From NCBI RefSeq assembly GCF_041260155.1, contig NC_091946.1:19619353-19683352 (forward strand): a stretch of DNA of 64,000 bases, given 5' to 3'. Of the stretch, positions 1 through 12,552 are shown piece by piece; position 1 is the first letter of the stretch; each line of letters opens with the position of its first letter. The position numbers and the translations under genes are program-made. Source of the stretch: Ptychodera flava (lineage: Eukaryota; Hemichordata; Enteropneusta; Ptychoderidae). The notes under the pieces are model-generated. The model saw only the letters and a program-made list of their open reading frames with translations. It ran no database searches and had not been told where the DNA came from.

Positions 1-1061
1 TTCATGCCCTTCGGCATGTCGATAGGGGCCATTAGGTAAATTTTCTCAGTAAACGCAATATCAAGAGAAATACGAGCGTGCGGAAATGGGGCAAAGAATA
101 TGTAAAGACATTTAACACTTCTAAATAAACAACAATTATCAAACGTTTATAACCCATGTGTTGCAAAATGTAACTGGCACATTTTTCTTTCCGACCATTG
201 TACGCTGGTGCACGGACAGTGGGCTATCGCCACCGGAAATATTCACAATATAGCAAGGCATTTCTGTGTTCAAGATATGACGGTCGATGAATTTCATTCG
301 GTTGTAAAACGAATTTTAAAATTACCCCTCTGTGTCATAGTGTGGCGTTCAAATTATGGCTAAACATTTCAGTTTAAAATGTTGAAAAATAAAGTGTAGT
401 CCACAGTTTGTTTCAACATATGCATATTTATTACTGTATGTTATTTCATTTCAATAATTTAGCCCATCTTTAGTGTGTATTTTTTTATTTCTTTAGTCCA
501 TATTTGTTTAGCAGTGTTCTAAAATTTCTGAACAATTTGCAAATTATTCTGATGATATTTCAGATGCATATATTTATGGTGATGATAACATAGTTGGTAC
601 CTTGTACAAAGATTGTAAATTTTGTGCAGTCCAGCTGCAATTGAAACATCAACTGATAATGGTGTATTAGTTTCCTATTGGATTTATATGTCAGAATTGC
701 ACAAATCTGTGCTGAATTAGAATAATGACACTGATCAAGAATCCCATCTGATTTCAGTTTTACAGTGGCTATTGGGAGAATGTTGTTCGCAGAGGAAATG
801 CATAATGTGCATTGAATGTAAAATCAAAATATTTAATGTGAAATTTAAATCATTTTAGTGAATCATAGCTAGACAACCTATCTCTGACATATTTTCTTTC
901 TTTTGCAGTACTGGTATTCACTGTGTCTTTACTGCAGCTACTAATTAAAAAAAAGAGCCAAAATAAATCAGAATACACACACTTAGTACACAGACATTTG
1001 ACAACAACATCCAACAGTGACATTGACAATACATACTAACAGGCAGAGCTTGTTAGTTCTA
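1..1061. other. gene-free stretch
   Basis: AT-rich sequence with no reading frame that resembles a protein family, no splice-flanked exon and no strong repeat. I see nothing to annotate. Confidence 0.5.
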
Positions 1062-1233
1062 GAATATACAGAATATTATCTCACATAGTGAGTGTTGAAT
1101 ATTATTCTGAATTGTATTCCAAAGCACATTCTGAAAGGACTCTTCTTGAATATACAGAATATTATCTCACATTGTGAGTGTCTGAATGTTATTCTGAATT
1201 GTATTCCAAAGCACATTCTGAAAGTAACTCTTC
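1062..1233. repeat. two-copy tandem repeat, 86-bp unit
   Basis: Two adjacent copies of an 86-bp unit (about 1062-1147 and 1148-1233), each starting GAATATACAGAATATTATC and ending near GCACATTCTGAAAG. They differ at only a few positions, so the duplication is recent. The short reading frames on both strands here are by-products of the repeat. Confidence 0.85.
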
Positions 1234-4200
1234 TGAAAATTTCACATTCTTTGCCACTGCACCATCTCCCTAATACATACTGATGACCCACGGTGTCCAC
1301 TCAAGTCTCACTTTGATTATTCCTGTTTTTAGTTTCATTTTAGTTCTGCTTGTAAAATACTTCTCCTAGAAGTAATTTTAATATTACAAATCTTCGATGT
1401 TCAAAGTTAAAAGTTTCTCTCGTTATACCCTATAAAAACCCGTGACTTTTAAAACTTGTCCAAATCTCTTAAAATTACTGCAGTTCAAGTAGACGGCCAT
1501 TCGTTACTGCTGTCCATCACAAGACCGTTTGTTTGGACAAACCACAAGTCTTCTATAAAACTGTACATAACTTTGATTGAAGTTGGACAACAAAATTATA
1601 CCTTGATTTAGAACATTAATAACAATGTTCATAAATGTACAAGCTTTTATTTCGCAAATCTACTAAGGAAATATAAAAGATAAATGTACTAACAACTCGT
1701 ACGGTATTGTATGACTTATTCTGTCAACAACTAATTCAAAAAAGACATGTGCGGTAATTTGAAGATAATTTCCCATATACACATAACCATGACACATAAA
1801 ACCGCGTGAGCAATAGTTATACGTTATGAGTCCTGCCGTGACGTTGTACCATCTGTGAGTAATCGCAGTAATTACTCTGAAAAAACTGAAAATCAAATGT
1901 ATTAAATTTAAAATTCAAAGGAAAAAAACTACCTCCTCAGACCAAATAATAAACACATTGAGTGTTCTGGTCACGTTGTGGCGATTTACAACGCGTGGAT
2001 ATGCATAACAGAAATTGTCAATTACAATCGAATCAGACTAAGCAGTGTACGGTGGGACCAAGTATAACTTACACCGAAACAAATCAAAGAATAGGCCGAA
2101 ATCCGCCAACTGCGAGACTTTTTGGACGCTTCACAATTTGAATTCAGACCAGATATCGCCTATTTTCGTATTGTGATCGGTACTTCACATTTCGGATTCT
2201 ACATATAATTGCTGCCTAATAATGAATTGATAGTACAACTATGTCTACCTGTCCTGTTGAATCGTGAAGTCGTCAGAGTATGGCCATAATTATGCTACAA
2301 CTCTGGATATCAAACAAAGTGATTTCTGACGCGTTTTGGGTCGCAAAAGGTTGTTTTTCCACAAGGGAATACGGAGAAATGTTTTCGTCTGAGCAATATT
2401 TTAGTTTATTTTGGGCAGATCATGTCCTGTTGGTCAGGGAAAATCTTTCGCTGTGTAAACTTGAAATGACAGCCATAAAGAGTTAAACTAACAGGTGTTA
2501 GCACCATAACGTTTTACGACTGAAAGGTTTTTACATTTTACAAGAATTGTTGTTTGTCTGCACAACATGACCACGTGCACGAAAACGTGTGACAAGCCAG
2601 GGTTTCCTAGTCAGAAAGCAATTTTACCGTGTAGTATTTTGTTGGCAGAATTATAAAGTGTAGAATGCGGAACCTTAACCGAAAAATTCAAACTCACCAA
2701 CACTACAGCATGCACAGAGCTATAGAAAAGAAATCGATTATTCAAGCTGTGAAAAATACATTGAAAAGAAAGAGAAATGAAGAATTATTGCTTTTTGATG
2801 CTCCATTGAATATCTGCACTCCCAAATAGATAAAATAGAATCGATGCCGGTATGTTCGAATAGAAATGTGTTTGGACAATTTTTGTAACGATCTGATTTG
2901 ATCTCATACACTATCATAGGAAGTGAATTTCTTCCTGCACGCTGTTGAAGCCAGATACGTCATAAAAATTATTTTTCGGCAGATACCCTTCTGTTCAGCC
3001 AATGTGACCACTTTGATAAGCTTCAGCCCTTCATTCATGTTTATGATAAGAGCAGCCGACAACTATAAATTCCCATGCATGTAGAGTGTAGCATAGCTTT
3101 TCAGCATGCAAAAGGCGTGTCCCGAGAAAGCAATCATTATAGCCTTCTCTGGTCATGATAACTGTCCGTTCAGATCTCTTTGTCAATTCGTAGAGTAATG
3201 AAAATGGTCATGAACGTCTTGAAATGATCAGCTCGATGACGTAAGTCAAAGAGGTGTAACAGCTGGTACAAAGTGTTACCTTCTGTTTGGGTCCCAACTG
3301 TGAGCTTCCATTCACTACATCCTATACAAAGAGTAAGTAAAACCGGAATGCAAACATAACAAAATATTGACAGAATATTAATATTAGATTTAGGACAGGG
3401 TCTGCTTAATGAATCTCACTTGATTTACTCTAAGGTTAGTCTGGACACCTGGTATCAAATTAAATTCTAAAGGTGAAAAATAAATATTGCGTTTGTGTAC
3501 CCACGTCTCAAACACATATCTGCTCACTTCAGTATTAATATTTTACCTGCAAATGCTTTGATGACGTAATTCCAACAAAGCTTGTAATGTTAAAATTATG
3601 CCCTAAGCCGTTAGAGGTAGATTTGTCGCTCCTAATGCCTCTATCCTTTAAAGCAAATGGTAAATGTAATCATCATCATAATGAGTTACGTCATCACTTC
3701 TTCAAAAGAAAAACATGCAAGTCAAACTTATTTTTTAAATAATCGTTAAAGCTAAAGGGACAGGCCATTTGTCAGCTTTATCTGAAAACAAATTGACTAA
3801 CTTTAAGTAAATTTCTAAGGAAAAAAGGGCTTGCACCATGTAAATACTCAATGTCAACAAATACTAATGCAAATACCAGGGATTGGGAACTGCTTCTTCA
3901 GCAGCAATTCAATGCTACATATTACTCAGACTTCCAAATCATCATGAGAGCCGTAGCGGAGATAAATTTTGTAAAGCTTGAAACTCATCACAAAATGTTT
4001 GATATGGAAGTCAATGGTTTTACGATAACATGTTGTTCTTGACAAATTACCAATCGAAAATGTAACAAATCTGTCGCATATTACGATTGTCTTTTTCTGA
4101 TATTTCACATGTAATTTTCCACAATTTATACCTTCATGCGGTCATGTTAGATTTACTTGAAAGATAAAACACTAGGCAAAATATGTTTACATACATACCA

Positions 4201-4620
4201 GAAGAAAAAAAGGACATTCACGTAGCATACATATTTACTGACAGACAGCCAAAAAGACAGTTGGAAACCTACAGAACAGATTGAAAAATAACGGAGTTTA
4301 TTTTTGACAAACTGGAAAAAATCGCACGACAACCTAGTTTCTTTTTAGTTGTTTTGGCTGCCCATTATTTTGTTCGGGCGCGATCATAAAAGCTGGGTAG
4401 CACTTGTCTCTGTGCCTAATAATTTTTTTTAATTGACAAATTCACAAACTACGTCCAATGATCCTCCAGGAGCAGTATTTTATGCAAATTAATGACTTAT
4501 TCCTCATATCGAAAGAAACATTGCTGTGCGTGGTATTTAAAGAGTTATTATTATTAATATTTGTTTTCGCCGCCTATGTATGACGGTACCAGCTAGTACC
4601 TTACAATTAGTCCCCCTGAC
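1234..4620. other. gene-free stretch
   Basis: AT-rich intergenic DNA upstream of the first lectin copy. Only short unrelated reading frames occur (for example near 1663-1896 and 2280-2486). None has a domain signature or a convincing splice-site pair. Confidence 0.45.
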
Positions 4621-4634
4621 GGCTCTTGGAAAGA

Positions 4635-4640
4635 TATAAA
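4635..4640 (+). promoter_or_regulatory. TATA box of lectin copy 1
   Basis: TATAAA about 90 bp upstream of the ATG at 4727. The sequence between (ATCATTACCTGCAC near 4665) is matched upstream of lectin copy 2 (ATCATTATCTGCAC near 21059). This shows that the 5' untranslated region was duplicated with the gene and supports a start site near 4660. Confidence 0.5.
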
Positions 4641-4726
4641 GGAGTTGAATTTACCGTGTGTATCATTACCTGCACTTTACTGCTAATCTATTCGAAAAGA
4701 TAACTTTTGGAGCTTCGTTCAAGATA

Positions 4727-4936
4727 ATGCTACGATTTATTGTCATTGCTGCCCTCAGCCTGGGGATGATTGTTCCTTCTGTGGCGCGTCTGAAGAATCA
4801 ACTGTTGAGAAGGTGGAGGAATATGGATTGACCGATGTTGATGATTTTAATATGGAAGCATGGGAAGATGATCAGGATGGTGAATCTGACTCTCAGTCGG
4901 ACTCCGAAACGGACTCGGACATTGAAGTGCAGAGAA
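4727..4936 (+). pseudogene. lectin copy 1, exon 1 (signal peptide, acidic linker)
   Basis: The ATG at 4727 opens MLRFIVIAALSLG, close to MLRLMIIAAMSLA in copy 2. Near 4775 copy 1 has CC-TTCTG where copy 2 has TCTTTCTG. One base is missing, so the ATG frame ends at a TGA at about 4829. The downstream frame (from 4813) continues as an acidic Asp/Glu/Ser linker to the donor A|GTAAAT at 4937. The exon ends in phase 1, as in copy 2. Confidence 0.75.
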
Positions 4937-5113
4937 GTAAATATATTCTTAAAAATCATTGTACTCATTTCCTAAAATCACCTCATTCCTTGCTCATCTC
5001 TTAATTGTTGGTATTCTAAAATCCGCATTCAAAGTCTCCATTCGCTCTCGGCTCTGTAGTCAACTATCATAAAACCATCATACCTAAATATCGAAGACGC
5101 ATATATTTCGCCC

Positions 5114-5947
5114 TTAAGGTAGTACGCTACCATTCTATATAGGAGAGCGCCCTCTTTTGTCCAGAAGATGTACATGTTCCTTTTAGACTACCTAACCTGG
5201 TGAGCGTGAATAACAGGACAAAATGGCAAAAAATCATGCTAGTGACCTTATAATATTTCTTTCAGAAGTTTTTATGAATCAAAACAACCGAAATTATATT
5301 TTTGCACTGAAAAATCGACAGTTATTTTTATTTTGAAAGATCAAGAAAGAGAATAATTAACAATTGTAGCTCTGACATAATATCAGTAAGCTAGAGGGTC
5401 AAATCTCAGGTCTAACAAAATTCACCTTTTTTCGTCACTTTTTGCTGTTTAGTAAGAAAATTTGCGTGGTGACCCCAACTTTTTTTGCTTCTAAATCAAA
5501 GAACACTATCTGTTTGATAGATATTGCTGTACTTTTTTAACATTTTGAAAATTATTTTGTGCATTTATATGAAGTTTATATTGTTAAAAAGACTAATTTT
5601 ACAGTTAAATGATAAATTTAGGGTCTAATATTTAATCTTTAAGACAAGACATCACAAAGTTTAGTTGATTGTCCTAATTCAGCTGTCCTGGCAATGCAAA
5701 AATGTGGTATGCACACTAGGATCTGTTAATCGTTTGCAATGAAATAAAGATTCTGCTGGTAAGTGCAAATTTCGCAAAAAGGGAGATTTAGAGGTTTTCT
5801 GTCAATTTTAGCATGTGTTTTTCAAAATTTTGCATGGGTACCCCATATTTTTTTCATATCTTTGCAATGTACACATAAAGATTATTTCAGAAAAGTCAAC
5901 TTCAAGAATGTCCCAACATTTTTTGGAATGGTAGCGTACCTCCTTAA
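5114..5947. mobile_element. MITE-like element with 20-bp inverted ends and TTAA flanks
   Basis: The left end reads TTAAGGTAGTACGCTACC and the right end, reverse complemented, reads TTAAGGAGGTACGCTACC. About 20 of 22 bases match, and both ends sit on TTAA. The 834-bp interior has no transposase frame. It lies in intron 1 of lectin copy 1. The terminal motif resembles the ends of the roughly 350-bp family at 21799 and 58002 (TTAAGGTnGnACGC), so the two are probably related non-autonomous DNA transposons. TTAA targets are known for piggyBac-like and Kolobok-like transposases, but neither can be assigned here. Confidence 0.7.
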
Positions 5948-6129
5948 AAAAAGTTAATGATCAACGATGTTCTCTGTTAGCCTGTCTTTCTTAACAACTT
6001 CTCAGTTAACACTTGTTACGATATCTAAACTGATTGTGCAAGTTCAAAACTGTTGGACATGAAGAACTCCGTATAAATGCCTCAAAAATAACAGCCGGAA
6101 AATAAGAATGTACTCAATTGTTTTTGCAG

Positions 6130-6275
6130 GTCCCATATATCGATGTACCCGATACAGTTGTTACTATTTTTACAAACATCGTGACTATAGATGGCTTGCA
6201 GCTAGAGAAGAATGCCGAAAGCGCAATGCAAATTTTACGACAATCAATGACGCTATGAGGATCATTATCTTGCAG
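6130..6275 (+). pseudogene. lectin copy 1, exon 2 (first half of C-type lectin domain)
   Basis: Acceptor TTTTTGCAG and donor CAG|GTTTG enclose a frame encoding RCTRYSCYYFY, then RWLAAREECRKRNANF and TTINDAM. This is the N-terminal hairpin and helix pattern of a long-form C-type lectin domain. The exon ends in phase 0 where copy 2 ends in phase 1. Alignment places a missing base near 6260, after which the shifted frame would read HYLA, a lectin-like ending. Confidence 0.75.
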
Positions 6276-6281
6276 GTTTGA

Positions 6282-6282
<1 letters not shown>

Positions 6283-6360
<78 letters not shown>
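6283..6360. repeat. (CT)n microsatellite
   Basis: About 78 bp of nearly pure CT dinucleotides, starting just after the exon 2 donor of lectin copy 1. Confidence 0.95.
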
Positions 6361-6362
<2 letters not shown>

Positions 6363-6649
6363 GCAAGCTAGATAAGAATAGATTAATGTCTATATTTAAC
6401 GTACCATGTTTGAGTGTTCGCCTTCGTCTCTGACAGTTCCGTAACGTTTACCAGTCTTAGCCCAGACAAACAAGCTTGCGTCGGTGAGCCTTGTGAATGC
6501 TATCTTTCATGTTGGAAAATACTTGTACACCATTTGTCTACTGTTAGCGTCAATGGTTACTTCAATAACGCTAATACCTTTCTTCGTTGATATCCGACTT
6601 ACTTGCAATCTAAGCGAACTTTCTCAAATTCGTATACCTCTCAAAACAG

Positions 6650-6738
6650 GCATAATCGATCGTGAAGGAGGGCAGGTCTGGATTGGATTGAATGATATAG
6701 CTAGTGAGAACTCTTGGAAATGGGATAGTGGCGAGGAG
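6650..6738 (+). pseudogene. lectin copy 1, exon 3 (WIGLND core), donor lost
   Basis: After acceptor AAAACAG the frame reads GIIDREGGQVWIGLND and then SWKWDSGEE. The 89-bp length from the acceptor to the expected end is identical to exon 3 of copy 2. The expected donor is GATAAG instead of a GT site. Read-through gives only a few codons before a TGA at about 6754. Confidence 0.75.
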
Positions 6739-7112
6739 GATAAGCTGTTCTCGTGATCTGTAAATTAAGGGTAATAAAATTAAATTATCAATGACTAACC
6801 TAATCTAGTCAATGGTGACACTTTGTGGACAGCAAAAATGGTTCGTGTACATCCTTGTTCAGAGAGATATGGTTTTAATAATTGTCAATTAAAGTGTAAG
6901 TCCGGCATAAATTTAAAGTTAATGTTGCTTAAATAAGCCATGCTATATGATTTTGCTATCCCTACTCTATTAAATAAACGCATCATCCCAAGGAAACGAC
7001 GCTGTTAAATGTTATACAAATGCAATATTTTGTGCAACTTTGAAATTTGCTGCCATTCGGCTCGTTTCTGAATTCGTGGCCTTGCTAAAGGAAATGATGT
7101 AACTAATTCAAC

Positions 7113-7812
7113 CACAGACAAATATAGAAACAGACTAGCAACGGGTATTGTTCAAGGCGTGAAGCGGTTACGTAACCAATCCATGTTCGCCGCGCCTCAG
7201 CTTGCTCTCGCCTCTTTTTTCCGAAGAGTGCCGACCATGCATCCTTCGGTAATTTTCGGATTTTCGCCCATTGTTAAGCGAAAGTATGTTCGGCAAAGTT
7301 GGTGTTGCTGTTGTCGTGTGGTGCTGAGCGGAACTGGCGTGCTGGCAAAAAAGGGAGTGTTTGAGCTTCAGGACAGTGAGTTTTACCGTTTTAAAAATTC
7401 CTATCATATTTTTACGAATATATAATGAGTGTGTTTGAACCAAATTTGAAAGTCTTTTATCGATACTGTCTGGTTTTACTCAATGGTTAACGGTCAGTCA
7501 TACCGTCTTTTACACGTTCGTCAAGGAAGGACATGTTTATGAAACTGCTGGCGTGTTATGTTTTGATTGGCGTGAAGCAGTGTTTCTGCCCTGAGAGCTC
7601 ACAAAGTAACTATGGTTGCTACGCGACTGGCAGCACGATGCCATCTCGTCGTAATTTTCGCATAATCTCGCGCAATTATCAACCACAAACAAAGTCTTCA
7701 AAAAGTTTAACATCTTTGAAAGCTCTTTTTTATGAAAAGGCAATAGTCTAGCGAGACGACCATGGAACAAAAGGCATGCCGCGTTGCTAGTCTGTTTCTA
7801 TATTTGTCTGTG
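7113..7812. mobile_element. non-autonomous DNA element with ~30-bp perfect inverted ends
   Basis: The outer ends, each about 31 bp, are exact inverted copies: CACAGACAAATATAGAAACA at 7113 and its reverse complement ending at 7812. The roughly 640-bp interior is richer in CpG than its surroundings. It contains short overlapping frames on both strands but no recognisable transposase. No clear target-site duplication is visible, so the superfamily is not assigned. The element lies within intron 3 of the decayed lectin gene. Confidence 0.7.
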
Positions 7813-7820
7813 CTTATACA

Positions 7821-7910
7821 CATGTGTGTCCAAGAAATTTGATTTTGAAATTTCAACAAAATGTTGATTCATTATACGTGGTAGTCTAGTAGGAAACTAT
7901 GAATAATTTT
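7821..7910 (+). repeat. dispersed repeat, copy a
   Basis: About 90 bp sharing the string CAAGAAATTTGATTTT, then a GATTCA(T/C)TATA block, GTGGTAGT and GGAAACTATGAATAAT with a second copy at 8000 and a third at 23543. Confidence 0.6.
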
Positions 7911-7999
7911 TTTCCGATACAAAAATAATTAAAACATTTTTTTATGTACACTTGATGATTAATACAATGTACTTGAGTTGACTAGGGTGGTTACAAGTC

Positions 8000-8090
8000 C
8001 ATGTGCGTGCAAGAAATTTGATTTTAGAATTTCACCAAAAAGTTAATTCACTATATATGGTAGTTTTTGGGGAAACTATAAATAATTTTA
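8000..8090 (+). repeat. dispersed repeat, copy b
   Basis: Second copy of the 90-bp repeat, about 180 bp downstream of copy a and about 80% alike by eye. Confidence 0.6.
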
Positions 8091-8968
8091 ATTCACCTCT
8101 TCCCGAGAATTAGGGTTGACAACATGTCTTCACGATCACATAGTTTTAAAAGTGCCAAACTTGATTTAAGATTTTACGACGCGAAACTAAAACTTTGCGG
8201 CGAGGAAACTAGTTGGGTTTTTATGCTAACGTGGCCCTCGGCCGGTTCCAGCTGTGGATCGGAACGATGTGTCAAACGTTAAACGGTGGACAATTTTCAG
8301 CTGGATCTCTACTATATGTATCTAAAAACACCATAATGTCATTCAAATTTTTTGAGTACAGATTTTGACAGTTCAGGCAGTTCATGTTGAGAAGCAATAA
8401 CGAGGTGGGATGGCAACTCCAGTCTTAGTTTCCACTTTGTTAGCTTTTGTTGTGTACAGTAGTCCACTAGTGTGTTGGACTGTGGTGGAGTCGTCATTGA
8501 GAGTTCCACTCCTATCGCTTATGTTTTGGTCCGATCGTTAAAATCTACCGGTCTGTAAATTCTGAACAGCATAATGAAATACCATTTGGCGTTGTCTTCT
8601 TCTGTGACGATGACATTCTCAGATTTCGCTCAAGAAATAATCACTATCATCTTAGCCAATGCATTGAGTCGCCATCGCGCATTCTATCAATGATGTCACA
8701 GCTACTTACGCCAAAACGGGGCGAGCTCAGCAATTTCCACGAAATGTCGCCATGATTGAAGTCAAACTTTTTTCCCGTCTTTCGTCAAAATAACAACTGT
8801 CTAAAAACCGCTCGAATAAGATTCAATTTGTGTGAAAATGTTTCTTTTTATTAATGCCAATTTTAATGACAGCCAGAACGTGAGTATAGGTTTCAAGTCA
8901 AACGAAAAAGCCTCAAAATATGCCGAGATGATTTCATTTGAAATTCCTTACCTTAACGTTTCTCTTAG

Positions 8969-9129
8969 ACTTGGTATTGGAACTGGGACAACAAGGAACC
9001 GAATGGTGGTAGAAAGAGAACTGTGTGGAAATGCGAGGTCACCGCAAGGGGAGATGGAACGATGAATCCTGTGATAAGAAACGAGGCTATATCTGTGAAA
9101 TAAACCTGCGGTACGTGTTATGTCAATAG
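8969..9129 (+). pseudogene. lectin copy 1, exon 4 (EPN/WND sugar site)
   Basis: After acceptor TCTCTTAG the first frame reads TWYWNWDNKEPNGGR. One missing base near 9014 moves the match to another frame: ENCVEM, RWNDESCDKKRGYIC. EPN, WND and the last three cysteines of a C-type lectin domain are all recognisable. In the second frame the stop falls at 9127-9129. A strong donor-like GGTACGTG at 9110 could once have led to another exon. Confidence 0.75.
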
Positions 9130-12100
9130 TTCTTATATAAAGCAATTCAGACTATTTTTTTACAAATGAAGACTTTTTTCTACAAGTTCGATGATATTAC
9201 GGACTTGGAAAATGTCGACATTCAGCACAAATGTAAAAGAAAGGTGGTCTCTTTTTCACTCGTGACGGCTCGGTAGAGAACTGTAAGAGGATTGCTGTAA
9301 GGCTGCGTTCACAAAGAACGGTGAGGGAGACTAGGGAACCATGATTGAATCTTTTATCAGACCTCCTCAATGCTCTAAAAAATTCAAGTTCCCATCCCGT
9401 CTATATGATCAAAATCTTTCAAGTTCCCACTCCCATATTATCATGTAGCCGTATATTTATTTGGGCAGTTCAGCTCGCAGATGTTTGACCCTAACGGTTA
9501 TTAGCAGTTTTGTAGAGCCGTATTCCTACCGCAAGTTTTAAACGTATCAGTGGACATTTTGGATTTATCAGTTTAAAGCGACTTGAGTTAATCCAACTCT
9601 AGATCTGGCCAGAGCACACAAGATGAAGATCATGAGATAATGTGCAAATTGTCAATTTATGGCTACATTTTACCAAATTGTGAAAAACAGAGCACAATGA
9701 CCTATCAAAGATATTTTTCATAAGTATAAGACATATATGACTTAGATACTACTTATAAAAGTTTTACAAAATTGACAATACTGGAAGGTTAAAATATTCT
9801 ATCATATAAATGTTTCAATCTCTGAAATTTTGGGTGTAATAATGGCAAATTTGGTAAGAATAACTAATTCCATTTAGTCACACATTTTTTCATTTAAATT
9901 CGAATCATTTACATGTCTGTTATTTTAAAATGAGAATGTCAAAAGTTTAGAAAATCAAGCACAGTGGCCCCATTTTTTCTTTAATATTGAATATTCACAT
10001 ACGCCAGAATTCAAATACCCCTGCGATTGTCAAGTCTCCAGGTCTTCCATGTGGTGCTTTCTGGCCTGGTCTTGTGTACAAGTATGTTTCACCGTCATGA
10101 GTGTCATTTGACCCAAATTCTTCTTCAACAACCATGTACATCAGAGTCACAGTTATCTCTATCACTGCTCAGGTATGCAATGACAGTGACACTGCCCATA
10201 GGCAGTAGCAGTTCAGTAGATGTACTAATTTTGATGATTTCAACAACATTTTTGTTCAGTTTTTACGTCTGTGCTCTTGTTCTACTCACTACATGTTGAA
10301 CTGTTATTTGAGCTTGCCAACACAGCTTGTGTATGTGTACCGTGCATTTGTATCATTGACAAATGACTTTCAGTCTGGACTCTAATTTAATTATCATCCA
10401 ATATTTGCATTTTGTGTGTTTTAGCATAATGTAGGGAGACAGCAAGAAACTGCATTTGATATATTGCATTAAACTTATCAACATTTGCAGCTTCTGCCCG
10501 TTATTAGGCCGACTTGTTTATCTTGTTTACGAAATTCACGCATTTTTAGATCTTTTCGATATAAAGGCCATGAAAATTGGCAAAATGGTTCCAGATCTTG
10601 TTTAATTATTACTAACTTTAGAACAATTCGGTGACATTTAAATGTCATTCAATTTTCATTGAATTACCTACCAAACCTTGGAATCGTAAGGAGTAAAAAG
10701 GCACAAAATCATCTTCAGATCTCTTATAGGCTGAGCAAAATTTTCAAGTCCATACCCCTTTTTCGAATTCTCTCCCTGAATTCCTCTAGCCATCCCTCCC
10801 CCGTTATTTGTGAACACAGCCTAAATCTGAGGATAGATAAAGGAAAACCTTCTACATGTTTCATTTAATTCTTAACTGCTGCAGAAGACCAAATATATTT
10901 AAGCTGTAGTGTACCCCCTCCCGGCCCATAATTGACGAAAACAAACTTTAATGTACCAGGCGAAGCCGAGTACATAATGGAGTGCAAAGTTTGCTTGAGT
11001 CATTATGGGTCGGGAGGGTAATATTATTATAGTTTTGACAATGCCAATGAACTTGCAGAAGTAGAAAACATCTTGGGCTACCATGCTGGATAATCAGATA
11101 CAATATCAGTAATAATCTGGGAAAATGACGTCACAAAATTCACTGGTATATTGATAAAGCTATAATATACTCGTGAAGCGGTTAAACTAACTTTTATTTT
11201 ACTTCTGTCTTAAATGTATTTCAAAAGGTAGATCATGCGTTGTACATTTACAGCTCAACAAACTGTGTTATCCCTGCACATTTCATTTACGATTGCAAAC
11301 TTAAAGTCGAGTCTCTCATTCTGTGTGAATTATATTGAGTACAAGCTTACGTAACTAGCGGTAACAATTTCCCTGCCGGTACAAGCTACAGCGATCTATA
11401 CTTCAAAATTTCCTCTCCCATAAACGACCTGATTACAGTACTCAATGTAGTTATCGAGCGAACAAAATTGACTTCGAATCGAAGTTGCAGCGGCATGACC
11501 CTGCATGAAAGGCCCGGTGAAGTTTATCCATCATCTCTATGTTCTAATGCTATTCAGAAGAAGAAATAACCATCAGTTTGAGGTTAAACAGAAATGAAAT
11601 AGAAATGGTATTAGCACAGTTTACTGAGCAGTTGAAATCAAATCAATCACATTGTTCAACACAATCATGATGACTTCCAGGTCAAATTCAAATAACAGTT
11701 CCTGATGACTTTGTTGCGTTGGTCTCGCTTTCCAGACCTGTACTTGAACAATCACTTGCTAGTCGTTTTGCCTTGCGCACTGAGTGTACCACCAGCGGCA
11801 AGAAAGCGAGAGAAAGCAGGTTGCGAGGTCTGGCTGGAATCATGCGAAAAGGAATGCGATGATGCTAAAACGGGCCCTCCTTTGCTAATGTCGGTATTAC
11901 TTCAGACATTCGTGATCGCTGTGAGTGCATTCGGCATGCATGTTCAACATGCCCTAAGAACTGCAAATTACGATCTCTTTCAGATATTCAACCAAGTCAT
12001 CCTGAAGGCTAACGATAGTAAAACAATCTCTGAAAATAACTAGCTATTTTAGCTTAGCCCGCTTTTATTATGAAAATGGTGAAAATAAGATGGTGAAAAT

Positions 12101-12495
12101 GGAGCGGTCTGGTCTCGTTCTATCGTTATCGGTACACAGACTTCCCATACTAGTAGCAGTTAACCTACGAGTGCGTATTCCTAGACTTGCATTAAGTCCG
12201 TCGGCTTATATACATCAAAAAAGAGTAAAACGAAGGAATAAACTTCAGCGAACTGTCGCGTTGATGGTGAGGTGATCGCGAAAATATACTTTTTCAGACT
12301 GTCGCTTAAATGCAGATGGTGGGGCGAACGAGAACCCCGGCCAGTAATTACAGAGTACGGGCGAGAAAGCTAGGTGAATACAGTGGGCTGGTCTAGTATC
12401 TTTATGAGGCGCCAAATGTAAAAGAATTAATTTACACAATCATGCTTATAATAGAGATAGAACAGATGGAAAATGTATAAAGAGAGGAATTTTAT
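9130..12495. other. gene-free stretch
   Basis: No frame with family resemblance. The longest (about 112 codons, + strand, 11705-12043) has no motif and no splice support. Confidence 0.45.

Positions 12496-12552
<57 letters not shown>
12496..12552. repeat. (GATA)n microsatellite
   Basis: About 13 copies of GATA, followed by imperfect CATA-type repeats to about 12603. Confidence 0.95.

Larger units (their letters stand above)
4727..9129 (+). pseudogene. decayed secreted C-type lectin, four exons (lectin copy 1)
   Basis: Four blocks match, in order and splice position, the intact lectin gene at 21111-26308: 4727-4936 (signal peptide and acidic linker), 6130-6275 (first half of the lectin domain), 6650-6738 (WIGLND core) and 8969-9129 (sugar site and last cysteines). 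The domain would have carried EPN and WND, the pair typical of calcium-dependent mannose-type binding. I see four lesions: a one-base deletion near 4775 in the signal peptide, one near 6260, a lost splice donor at 6739 (GA instead of GT) and a one-base deletion near 9014. An assembly error could explain one of these but hardly all, because the paralogue and the receptor in the same window read without any frameshift. Confidence 0.8.
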
